From contig CM060709.1 in assembly GCA_030686995.1 (NCBI GenBank), positions 306,237,857-306,301,856 on the forward strand: DNA of 64,000 bases. The letters run 5' to 3'. The notes under the pieces are model-generated. The model searched no databases. It saw only the letters and a list, made by a program, of their open reading frames with translations, and was not told the DNA's origin. Source of the DNA: Artemisia argyi (lineage: Eukaryota > Streptophyta > Magnoliopsida > Asterales > Asteraceae). Every line of letters starts with the position of its first letter. Position 1 is the stretch's first letter. The position numbers and the translations under genes were made by a program. This document shows, piece after piece, positions 45,097 to 55,388 of this stretch.

Positions 45097-46146
45097 ATGA
45101 CTGTCAATGACAATTCCCCACCTCCACCACCTGTTAACATGGACAAACCGTTTAGTGTTACTAACATCAAATTTCATGTCCCGCTTGTGCTTCATCTTGG
45201 TCAACTAAATTATGATGCTTGGTGTGAACTCTTTACGTCTCATTGTCACAGCTTTGGAGTCCAAGGTCTTCTCTATGGCACCTTTGTTTGTACTAGCGCA
45301 AACTCGGCTGAATGGAAGAAACTAGACTCACTTGTGAAAGTCTGGATCTACGGTACCATCTCCACCTCATTGCTGCAAACCGTACTCAAGAAGGACGTGT
45401 CCGCGAAGGAAGTTTGGAAAAGCCTTGAAGATCTATTTCACTACAACAAAGAAGCACGGGCTATGGAGCTTCATGAAGAACTACGGTCTCTGGAACTTGG
45501 TACTCTTTCTATTGCTAAATACTTCAAAAAGATAAAGGTAGTCTCCGATCTTTTATCCAACATTGAGTCTTCTGTTGATGACAAAAACCTTGTCATGTAT
45601 GCTGTCAATGGACTAGGAGATAGATATGACCACGTGGCCAGTATAATTCGCCACTCCAAAATCCCTATGACCCTCCACGAGACTCGCTCCATGCTCTTAC
45701 TTGAAGAGTCTCGTTTGAACCGCAAACAAGGCTGTGGTCATGCTCGCGACACACCATCTTCATCCACTGTTTTAATGGCTGCCAAGTCTGGGAATAATAA
45801 TAAAAGTGCTACTAACAAGGAAACTTGCAAAAATTTCCAACGTGGTCATTGTAGGTTCAGTGATCAGTGCAAATATGTTCACAGTCGTGCTTCTTCATCT
45901 AGAAAACCTACTCATTGGAATACTTATATTCGTCCTAATATGCAGCAACAGTTTGGTCATGGGACACAGGTTAATGTACGTGCTCGTATTCCTCACCCAC
46001 AGTGGGTTGGTAACCCATCTCACACACCAGGCACCTATCCAACTTTAGGCCCAACTAGTAGGATACTTGGCCCAGCTCCATATAACCCTGTCCACTCTGC
46101 TTATGGCCCAACAGGTCCACGACCAGGTGCATCTCATGGTTATTGA
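45097..46146 (+). CDS. Copia Gag with a CCCH zinc finger
   Basis: Intact frame of 349 codons from ATG 45097 to TGA 46144. The N-terminus (PFSVTNIKFHVPLVL, LNYDAWCELF) is the copia-type gag domain, followed by the UBN2-like core (SLLQTVLKKDVSAKEVWKSL, ARAMELHEELRSLELG, IAKYFKKIKVVSDLL). Instead of the common CCHC knuckle, residues about 249-266 read CKNFQRGHCRFSDQCKYVH, a C-x7-C-x5-C-x3-H finger. A Pro/Gly/Tyr-rich tail follows. The protease frame continues directly after the stop in the same phase, so the TGA may be a mutation in a former Gag-Pol frame. Confidence 0.88.
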   Translation: MTVNDNSPPPPPVNMDKPFSVTNIKFHVPLVLHLGQLNYDAWCELFTSHCHSFGVQGLLYGTFVCTSANSAEWKKLDSLVKVWIYGTISTSLLQTVLKKDVSAKEVWKSLEDLFHYNKEARAMELHEELRSLELGTLSIAKYFKKIKVVSDLLSNIESSVDDKNLVMYAVNGLGDRYDHVASIIRHSKIPMTLHETRSMLLLEESRLNRKQGCGHARDTPSSSTVLMAAKSGNNNKSATNKETCKNFQRGHCRFSDQCKYVHSRASSSRKPTHWNTYIRPNMQQQFGHGTQVNVRARIPHPQWVGNPSHTPGTYPTLGPTSRILGPAPYNPVHSAYGPTGPRPGASHGY

Positions 46147-49100
46147 GAATATGGTTCATCTGATAATATATATGTCGGCCAACCTACTGCTCTACCACAC
46201 GCTTTTAGTGCTAACACACTTCGATATGTGGACAATAACGAGGACTCAGGGTGGTACATGGATACCGGTGCGACTTCACATCTTAGCTCGGACGCAGGTA
46301 ATCTCACTACTATTTTTAATAAAAGCATTAATACATCCTATAGTTGTTGGTAATGGGGCAACCATCCCAGTTACCAACTCCGGCCATAGCATTCTGCCAT
46401 CATTACACCGTCCTTTATATCTTCAAAATTTACTTGTCACACAAAATATTATTAAAAATCTTATTTCTGTTCGCCAATTTACATGTGATAATAAATGTAC
46501 TATCGAATTTGACGAATTTGGCTTTTTTGTGAAGGATTACCGGACTCGTCGTATACTCCTCCAATGTGGTAGCACTGGAGATCTCTATCCATTTCACACA
46601 TCATCTACCACCACCCCTACAACACTCTTATCATCCAACCAATCAACATGGCATCAAAGACTCGGGCATCCCGGCGATGATGTTCTACATTTTTAAGTTT
46701 TGAATAAATTTATTTCATGTAATAAGACAAACTCTACCACTTTGTGTCATGCTTGCCAACTTGGTAAACATGTTAGACATCCTTTTTTGCATTCTACTTC
46801 TATTGTTGAGAACACTTTTGATATTTTACACTCGAATGTGTGGAGTTCACCCATTATGTTCTTTTTCTAGATCATTTCTCTCATTTCTTATGGGTTTACC
46901 CTCTTAGAAAAGAAGAGTGATGCTTTTAGTAAGTTTTTAATTTTTCGTGCTTATGTGAAAACACAATTTAACAAAGAAATTAAATCTTTTCAATGTGACC
47001 ATGGGGGAGAATTTGACAACACCCAACAACATGACATTCTCAAAACAAATGGCATTCAATTCCGTTTTTCATGTCCCAAAACCTCACAACAAAACGGACG
47101 ATCCGAAAGAATGATTAGAACAATTAATAATCTTATCCGTACTTTACTTTTCCAAGCTCATTTACCACCACAATATTGGACCGAAGCCCTCTTTATGGCC
47201 ACTCACCTACTCAATATACTACCTTCAACCGCAATAAAAAATGCTATCCCTTTTACTAAACTTTTTAATAAACAACCCTCATACAAACACCTTCGTATTT
47301 TTGGGTGTTTATGCTACCCATACATTCACAGTACTCACAAATTACAACCTAGGTCCATGCCGTATGTCTTTCTCGGCTACCCAACTCATCATCGTGGCTA
47401 TCATTGCTTAAACTTAGCCACTAACAAAATCATTATCTCGCGTTATGAGAACTTTGAGGAAACCATTTTTCCGTTTGGCTCAATGACACCTTCTCATCCT
47501 CCCTCATATATATTTCTTGAAAATGATCCATCTCATATACAACTCAAACTATTAACCTCCCCATCCACGCCTAATGTTACTTCACTAATTTGTAATACTA
47601 CCCAAGCTGAACATACGCCTAACATCAGCAGCCCTCTACAACCCTCGGTCCAATCATCAACCCAACAACTTATATCACCAACTTCAGCCCACCAATCCAC
47701 CTCACTAGACAAGCCTACTAACCGGTCTACTATACACCCCTCGTCAGTCCACCAATCCACTAACACACCACTAACTTTGGTTCAAACAACATCTACACAA
47801 CCTGATGTTATCCAACAAGCACACAACTAGAACACAAACCGCCACCCTATGGTCACACGTTCAAAAGATGGCATGACAAAACCTACTACTCACTTCACTC
47901 TTCATGTCTCTTCTTTGTCTCATGTACCAACTTCTCACATTCAAGTTTCTCAAAACCCACATTGGCAAAATGCTATAAAAGATGAATTTAATGCGTTAAT
48001 TAAAAATAGATCGTGGGTTATTGTCCTGCGACCGCCTAATGTGAATGTTGTTCAGTGTATGTGGCTTTTTAAACATAAATTTAATACAGATGGAACTCTA
48101 AGCAGGTACAAAGCTCGACTAGTTGCCAATGGTAAAAGTCAACAGCTCGGTATTGATTGTGATGAGACTTTCAGCCCTGCAGTCAAACCTACCTCTATTC
48201 ATACAGTTCTTAGCCTTGTTGTATCTCGCCAATGGCCTATACATCTGCTTGACGCGAAGAATGCTTTCCTTCATGGTCATCTCACTGAGACTGTTTACAT
48301 GCATCAGCCACCCGATTTTAGAGACCCTATACATCCAAACTATGTGTGTCATTTACAGCGCTCCCTATATGGCTTGAAACAAGCACTAGAGCATGGTTCT
48401 AGCATTTTGCAAGTTATGCAGTTCGAGTTGGTTTTCACCACAACAAAACCGACTCATCTCTCCTCATTTTTCATATAGGCGTTGATACAGCTTATTTACT
48501 TCTTTATGTTGATGATATGATATTGACAACTTCTTCTACAACATTTTTACAGCGTATTTCCTCTCTTCATGGAGAGTTTGCTATGACAGATCTTGAGCCA
48601 CTTAACTATTTTCTAGGTGTTGCTGCTACCCGTACTTCAGATAGCATATTTCTCTCCCAAACTAAATATGCCACATAGATACTCGAGCGGGCCCACATGC
48701 TCAATTGTAACCCTTGTGGGACCCCTGTTGACACTGAAAAGAAGCTTGGACCAGAAGGATCCCCAGTCACCGATCCTACTCTTTATTGTAGCCTTGCCAG
48801 AGCTCTTCAGTACCTAACCTTTACACGCCTTGACTTATCGTATGCAGTCCAATAGTTATGTCTTTACATGCATGATCCTAGAGAGCCACATTTTCATGCT
48901 ACGAAGCGTGTTCTTCGTTATCTTTGGGGTACTCTTCAACTTAGATTGCAGTTGTTTTGATCCTCTACAACACAGCTTACCACCTACTCTAATGCTGACT
49001 GGGCAGGTTGTCCAGCTACTCGTCGGTCTACTTCAGGTTATTGTGTCTTCCTTGGCGACAACCTCCTATCGTGGTCTTCTAAACGCCAGGAGACGTTGTC

Positions 49101-49460
49101 TCGTTCCAGTGCAGAGGCTGAATACCGAGGGGTTGCCAATGCCGTGGCTGAGACATCTTGGATCCGCAACCTCCTTCGTGAGCTACACACACCACTTGCT
49201 ACAGCCACCTTGGTCTACTGTGATAATGTTAGTGTTGTCTACATTTCTGCTAACCCAGTGCAACATCAACGCACCAAGCACATCGAGATTGACATTCACT
49301 TTGTTCGAGACAAAGTGGTGGCTGGTCATGTTCGAGTCCTACATGTTCCTTCACGTTTTTAGTATGCGGATATCTTTACGAAGGGTCTTCCCTATCAATT
49401 ATTTTCAGATTTTAGGTCCGGTTTGAGCGTTCATACATCTCCCGCTCCAACTATGGGGGC
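46147..49460 (+). pseudogene. Copia Pol (protease, integrase, RT, RNase H), inactivated
   Basis: Protease WYMDTGATSHL near 46250-46280. Frameshift, then the pre-integrase domain with WHQRLGHPG (about 46650-46680). Integrase 46790-47830 contains CDHGGEFDN and QNGRSERMIRTI, but the first catalytic Asp is Asn (HSNVWSSP), and there is a stop near 46870. RT from 47940: VNVVQCMWLFKHKFN, RYKARLVA, LLDAKNAFLHG, then a frameshift after SLYGLKQA; the YVDD box is at 48505-48516. RNase H has SNADWAGCPATRRSTSGY and SSAEAEYRGVANAVAE. In-frame stops at about 48677, 48853, 48958 and 49360. Dead. Confidence 0.9.
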
Positions 49461-49640
49461 GTATTAGAGGATGCATTTATCATTTGTATTTGTAATTTCC
49501 TGTATTCTTTATTTTGAGCCCATAGGCCTTATGGCCCATTGTATAGTTGAGTTAGGGCAACACTTGATGTAACTTGTATATATGAAATGCAGTTGAGATT
49601 CAAGGGAAACAATACCATTTTACAATAAACAGAGTGTTAG

Positions 49641-49830
49641 TCATCCAATTCGATCATGTGACAAAGTAACAATTGTGTTTTTAGCTTACCTTTGAGGCAT
49701 CTATCCAAAAATGTTATATATGAATATAAGTTGGCGAATGATTATCTCATTTCTGTCTTTTGATAAGATATCATGCTTGTTTATCTCATTTCTGCCTTTT
49801 GATATACTTTTTTTCGAACGAATAGCATAC
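49641..49830. repeat. Intergenic repeat, copy B (right part)
   Basis: Resumes the repeat interrupted at 39299 (gtcatccaattcgatcatgtgac; compare 22990 and 53160). It has the SINE-empty version of the target (gtcttttgataagatat). Confidence 0.7.
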
Positions 49831-51200
49831 TTTTTTTGAGCTAATTCCCAAAAAGGGACAAAAACGTAACCTTTTTTAAAAAATGGTACAAAAATAATAC
49901 CCTTTCCCAAAACGGTCATGTGCAAATGTGCGAACGTGCGATCCCACTGAATATGTGACACATGTCCACTTTTTTAATAATAAAGTACAATGGTAGGTAG
50001 GTGTTTTCCCATATATTCTTTTTCTATTATTACAAAATTACTTTTTTACCCTTATCTCTATATGAGTCAACTAAATGTGCGACTGTACTACCACTTAAAT
50101 GTGCGAATGTGCGACTTCACTTTATTTCCAGATTCCGGCAATACTCATATATTTCGACGATTATTCCATCATACAAAAAATAATACTAACAAAAAATAAC
50201 CCTTTTTTTTACTCTCCAACACACAATGAAACTCAACTCATACCTCATCTCCAAATATCATCTCCACAAAATCCACAATCCAATCCTAATATACCACACA
50301 CAAATAACAGTCACAAACGCCTCACTTAAAACTTTCTCCCAACCTAACTCCTGAAATTTAAAAAAGAAAAAAGAAAAAAAAAGACATGCTCGATCTACAG
50401 CATCAACACCAACACACACAAAAATCCAACCGAAAATAAACCTCCACAGATCTAAAAAGGTCACCAAACCCAGACAATGATCTAAAATCTCACAACTCTC
50501 ACGAACCCATAATCGATCCGGTCACCTACTCCGAAGACTTCAGCGACACAAGTAATGGTTATCAAGAATATCAGTTTATACCTTATCAGGTGGTGATGGC
50601 AGTTGAGTTTTGATAGTGGGTTTCGGGCATGTTTTTTGTTTTTGTTGTAGACCTGGGTTTAAATCGAGAGTGTTTGTGACGATTTTGTTTGTGTTCGGTT
50701 TCTGGATTTCAGATCGAGAGGTTATACCTCTTGGAGATGTGATGAAGTGTTGGACTTGTGGGTTATGTGGTGAGATTCTGGGTGTTTTTATTTTGTGTGT
50801 GTTTATATATGTGTTTATAATCTAGACTGAGTGTGAGTGTGGTTTATTTTTTTTTGTTAGTGATGAATCTGGGTTTTTTTCTTTTATTGATAGTGTTTGG
50901 CCAGATCTGGTGGTGGCTGGCCGGATTTGGTGGTAGTGGTGATGGGGTATTTGTGGTAAACATGTGTTTTTTATATAAAAGGTGGAGGTATTTTGGTCTT
51001 TTAACACCGTTAATAATAAGACAAAAAAAGAATATTTGGTATAACACCACCAAACATTGTACTTTATTATTAAAAAAGTGGACACGTGTTGTACATTCAG
51101 TGGGATCGTATGTTCGTACATTCGCACATGCCCGTTTTAAGAAAGAGTATTATTTTTGTACCATTTTTTGAAAAAGGTTAAGTTTTGTCCCTTTTTGGGA

Positions 51201-51248
<48 letters not shown>

Positions 51249-51254
51249 CAGAAT
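49831..51254. mobile_element. Non-autonomous Mutator-like element (MULE)
   Basis: Terminal inverted repeats of about 160 bp: left aattcccaaaaagggacaaa, ggtacaaaaataatac, gatcccactgaat, aataataaagtacaatg; the right end (51040-51201) is their complement. Direct repeats gaatagcatac lie outside (49820-49830 and 51255-51265), consistent with the 9-11 bp MULE target duplication. No transposase. The interior (50200-51030) is unrelated to the ends and might be captured host DNA; see findings. Confidence 0.8.
51203..51247. repeat. (ATT)n microsatellite
   Basis: About 15 uninterrupted ATT units just inside the right target duplication of the MULE. Confidence 0.95.
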
Positions 51255-51542
51255 GAATAGCATACATGTTTACTAGTTTTTAACACTCTGCATACACTGG
51301 GCTGTTAAATAAGATTTTAAAAATTATGTATAATCTTTTGTACTTATATGGTTATAATACCTGCGCATTCATGAGGTTTTACATAAGTTTTTTATTATGT
51401 ATTAATATTGTATATTTTGTATAAATTTTTTTGTTGGATGAATGATTTTACTTTATTTAACAGACATTGTGCTGAGGTTGATGTTACTTGTATTTTACTG
51501 TTGTTATCATGTTCTAAACAGTATGCGTGTTTAATGTTCTAC

Positions 51543-51800
51543 TAGACGATTACCCGTGCATAGCAACGAGATTACGACATATAATTATAGTGATATTTTG
51601 GCACAATATACTATTTCTTAATCATTCATTTCATTTCCATAAAATTAACTATAAATTAAGACAAGAGCAACAAGAAGTGTATGGTTTTGTATGCTAGAGA
51701 GTAGTATGATTTTTTTGGAAACTATTTGTTAATACAAATAATGTCTAAAAACGTTATTCGTATTCTCTACATTTTGATAATAAGAAAATAGTGTGGATAT
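51543..51800 (-). mobile_element. Helitron 3' end (minus strand, 5' end unresolved)
   Basis: After A51542 the plus strand reads CTAGACGATTACCCGTGC, the reverse complement of a Helitron 3' end. It is nearly identical in layout to the proven Helitron end at 29113 (CTAGACGAATACCGTGC). The other terminus was not located; the right coordinate is approximate. Confidence 0.55.
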
Positions 51801-52689
51801 TGTAAACACAAGAAGTTTTACAATCCTCCTAGGCCGAGTACCTAACCGTTGTAGTGTAGTGTAGGTAAGACACGGGTTATTGATCGCTTTCTAGGGGAGC
51901 GAGGTAGGCTCAAAGTGTATGACAAATTAAGTCTAAGAGTTGAGGGATGATTATTTTTGTATTTTATATTTTATTAGAAAGTAAGTAAAATCTCAGGTTT
52001 TAGAAGAATTTGGTTTTTAAAACTAATTAAACTAACTAATATGTATAAAAGTAAATTGATGAACTTCGTATGATAGATAAAGTGTATTTAGTTAGAATCT
52101 CATTACTCCTTAGTGATCTATTATTAATTAGTCGAATTGTCACGTCCTTGATTAATTAGAGTGTTGTATTCCTTAATATCAATCAAGGGTTGGTTACTCA
52201 CAAACTCTATGAACTATGTTATAATTGAGCGGCGCCTAAGAATGCCCTTTTAACTCTCAATTTCCACAATGCAAACACAATTCATGCATTAAATACAATG
52301 AACATCAAGTTAATAATAACTACGCGTTTAGTCGGACGTTCAAGCTAGTAATATATTTGACCTAGCCAGCTTTCATACTCCTAACGCAAATCACAACTAA
52401 CTAAACAAGAATCGACACACAATAATCAATAACAAGGTTTCATGCAATCCTAAACAAATACTAATAAATTTAGCCTAGCATAGTAATAAAAAGAAAAGCA
52501 GATAAAGGAATCAAACAATCACAAGTAAAAATAAATTGAATGATTAATTAAACAATTTATCTCTTCAATATATAAGGTGTTTTAGGGCCAAAATGCCTAA
52601 AAAAAACTACTAAAATTCGTCTAGGGTTTCTGCTCCAAAGTTGCCCACAAAGTTTCACACTTTACAATGAAAATAATACGAAAATATAT
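51800..52689. other. Probable LTR-retrotransposon remnant, no gene
   Basis: The stretch ggttattgatcgctttctag with ggagcgaggtaggctc (51875-51915), plus sequence near 52190-52390, resembles untranslated parts of plant LTR elements. I find no terminal repeat pair or ORF. Classification is weak. Confidence 0.3.
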
Positions 52690-53400
52690 ATAGGAATACA
52701 ATTGTGATGACCTCTATTTCATAATTTTTTTTGAAAACTATATTATAGCCTTACGGATTCATTGATAACGATTTTAGTCAAGTCTATGACGTGTTGGAAG
52801 TGGAAGGAGCTCTTGTGAGAACATCATGTTTATGAACATGCGCCCAACTTGATAATCTAATGGATCTTGCTATATTGTCGATTGATCGAGTTAGTTGATA
52901 TTGATGATGTGTTTGAGATACTGTCTTATGATTAGTTAAATTCAAATTGAGTACTATTTTTTAGAGGCCTCAATGCACTGCATATGGTCTGCGATCTTAT
53001 CATGATGGTTTGACAAGAATGAGTTTCCATTAAAAAAAATCTTTGGCGACAATAAAGATCAAAACACTCTCAACATTCCACAACACGAAACTATCAATGG
53101 CGGCCACATTTGTATAAAACGGAATATTCATCAAGGTGAAGGAGTCTAATCACTTTGTTGTCAAATTGGATCATGTGACATACTCACAAATGTGTTTTAA
53201 CTTACTTTTTGAGTCATATATAACAAAAAATGTTACATACAAACTTTACTTCCCGACACGCACGCCAATAAATAAAAAGATGGTGTATGATTAATTGATT
53301 ATCTCACTTTTTGTCTTTTGATAAGATGGCAAACTTGCTAATTTAAACCGTAATATAATTTCTTTAAACTATTTACAAGATCAAGTATCTTTACTATTTT
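52690..53400. repeat. Intergenic repeat, copy C
   Basis: Collinear with 22534-23350 and continuing across the Helitron- and SINE-free sites to ctttaaactatttacaagatc (compare 23757). It is the empty-site reference for both insertions. Confidence 0.75.
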
Positions 53401-53599
53401 AAAAAAGTGTATTTTTTTACTTGGAATTTGAAAATTAAATCCTACTTAAATTTATGTAATTTGCCTAAATTACTTCTAAGTATCATTTAAACTTGACAGC
53501 TTAAATTATGTCTTTTCTTTATCAATTCTAAACTTTACAACTTTTAAAAAGATATACTATATTAATTTAAAAAAACACACACTTTATATTTCGAAAAAC

Positions 53600-53844
53600 A
53601 CATGCTTGTGGAAAACTAGAAGGGGGGTTGAATAGTTTATCACTTTTTAACTTGTTTATCTTTTGAAAACTTTGCGTGTAATTAAATAAAGTATACTATG
53701 TGTATATTTGCAGAGATATATATGTGAAAAACTAAAAGGGGGGTTGAATAGTTTACCGCTTTTTAACTTTATCTTTTGAAAACTTTGCGTGTAATAGACA
53801 ATTGAAACTAATTGATAATAAGTAATATGCAAGTGTAAAGAAAG
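53600..53844. repeat. Host element with GGGGGGTTGAATAG motif, tandemly duplicated
   Basis: The block aactaraaggggggttgaat ... gaaaactttgcgtgtaat occurs twice (about 53613-53683 and 53731-53803). The LTR element at 53845 is inserted here, and the host continues at 61139. GGGGGGTTGAATAG words are typical of LTR-element edges in eudicots, so this is probably an older element. Confidence 0.55.
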
Positions 53845-54244
53845 TGTTAGCATTAAAAATATGTATTTAGAAGTGATGGTCATTCTCATATTGTAACTTT
53901 GTGTCGTTTGTTAAGATTAGTAATAGTTTAGTCATTGGGCCTTGGACTTGGCAAGCTAATATGTCATGTGCTATGTTTCATAAGCCTTGTTATCTACCAT
54001 GTAACCAAGTCCAAGCCCAAGCCCAAGCCCATAGGGCATCTCATGTTAAGAACTATTTAAACACCTCAAAGGCTCATTTGAGGTGTGTGCTTGTGTGTGT
54101 AGTGTGTGTGTTATTAATAAAAGCTCTCTTATTTCATCTCTTATTCTTTTAATCTTAACGCCACATATATCCATACAAGTCACCATCTTCTCTTCATCTT
54201 TGCTTCTATATTTGTGATAAAGTTAATATATCTAAGGTCATACA
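53845..54244 (+). repeat. 5' LTR of the 7.3-kb element
   Basis: TG...CA, 400 bp. Contains ccaagtccaagcccaagccc, with one more CCCAAG unit than the 3' LTR arrangement, and a likely polyadenylation region (ttattaataaaagctctc). Confidence 0.93.
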
Positions 54245-54494
54245 AGTGGTATCAATCGTCTAACAATGATTTAGGAGTGTTTTTATCAAGTTTTTTGTTA
54301 AAAAGTTGCATTTTTCATTCATTTGTGCACTTTTTCTTCAAAAAGTTTCGATTTTTACAAGTTTTGGTGTTAAAGTTGTTGTTTTTATTGAAGCTTTAGT
54401 GATTCTAAGTGTTTTGGGAAAGATATGATCAATAGAAACAAGTGGAAAAAGTGTTTTTGGTTGAAAAAATCGGATTTTTAGCTGTTTGGGACAT

Positions 54495-55095
54495 CTTACG
54501 CGTAAGATTTTGAGTATAGTACAAGTTACAGCTGTCTACAGTACTTTCTACGCGTAAGTTGAGGTCAAAACCCTTTTTCTACGCATAAGCTTGGTCAAAA
54601 CCCTCTTCTTACGCATAAGCTCACTTTCCTACGCATAAGTTGAAGTCTACGCTTAAGATCCTACGCCTAAGTCGGTTTCTACGCATAAGATTGGATTCTA
54701 CGCATAAGATTGGATTCTACGCCTAAGATTGGATTCTACGCATAAGATCCTACGCAGAAATTGTACTCAGTACTTCCTTGACTTGGATAAGTTTGTGGAA
54801 TACTTCGACTTGGGATATCTTTCAAGCTTGGATAAGTTTGAGAGATTTGTTTGGTTTATAAACCTTACGCGTAAAATCTTACGCATAAGATAAACCTTAC
54901 ACGTAACATAAATCTTACGCATAAACACTAAGCTTACGCATAAACTACTAATCTTACGCATAAGTATTTTTCTTACGCATAAGTTTACTGTTTACGCATA
55001 ACTTTTGTTTACGCCTAACATTTGTTCTACGCATAAGTTTCTGTCTACGCATAAGATTCATTTTCTACGCATAAGATCAGAGTTTACGCGTAAGT
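54495..55095. repeat. Leader array of 25 TTACGCATAAG-like units
   Basis: Between the PBS and the gag ORF, the near-palindrome YTACGCRTAAG occurs 25 times by my count at irregular spacing (about 12-60 bp). Some copies are the perfect palindrome CTTACGCGTAAG (54495). In the left half the spacing can be regular (about 19 bp, tctacgcataagattggat at 54678-54746). A gap at about 54765-54860 splits the array into two blocks. Confidence 0.95.
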
Positions 55096-55388
55096 TTTTG
55101 ACTTTTGACAACCAAACTTCAAACGGCCATAACTTTTGAACCGTAACTCCGTTTTCGACGAATCAGCTGTCAAAACGACCGTGAGATCGAGAAGAAGGAC
55201 ATAGAAATGCAAATGAAGGAGAGGTTTTAAGGTTCGAGATCAAATTTTTCACTCCGAACGGAAGTTATTGAGGTTTTAAGGTTCCAGATCAAATTTTTCA
55301 CCATAAAAACTTGCATCAACTTACACTAAACACAACTCCTACTTCGTTGGAATGATCCAAGATCAACTTTATCACACATCAGAACCTA

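Larger units (their letters stand above)
44818..49624 (+). mobile_element. Ty1/copia retrotransposon, full length but decayed
   Basis: LTRs at 44818-44987 and 49462-49624 (about 165 bp, nearly the same sequence, ending ccattttaca). PBS TGGTAACAGAGCC (44988-45000) is of iMet type. A polypurine tract actatgggggcg ends at 49461. Flanks gtaaa and ataaa may be the 5-bp target duplication. Gene order is gag, protease, integrase, RT, RNase H, as in copia. Several stops and frameshifts in pol disable it. Confidence 0.92.

Noticed and set aside
50822..51127. Overlapping ORFs at the right end of the MULE
   Set aside because: They run through the terminal inverted repeat and are mirrored at the left end, so they are element sequence rather than a gene.
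53845..54244. Hammerhead ribozyme (retrozyme) in the LTR
   Set aside because: I looked for the CUGAUGA and GAAA core elements in the right order and did not find them in this LTR or in the TRIM LTRs.
54495..55095. CRISPR-like repeat array
   Set aside because: The repeats are 10-12 bp, imperfect and irregularly spaced, in a plant LTR element with no cas genes.
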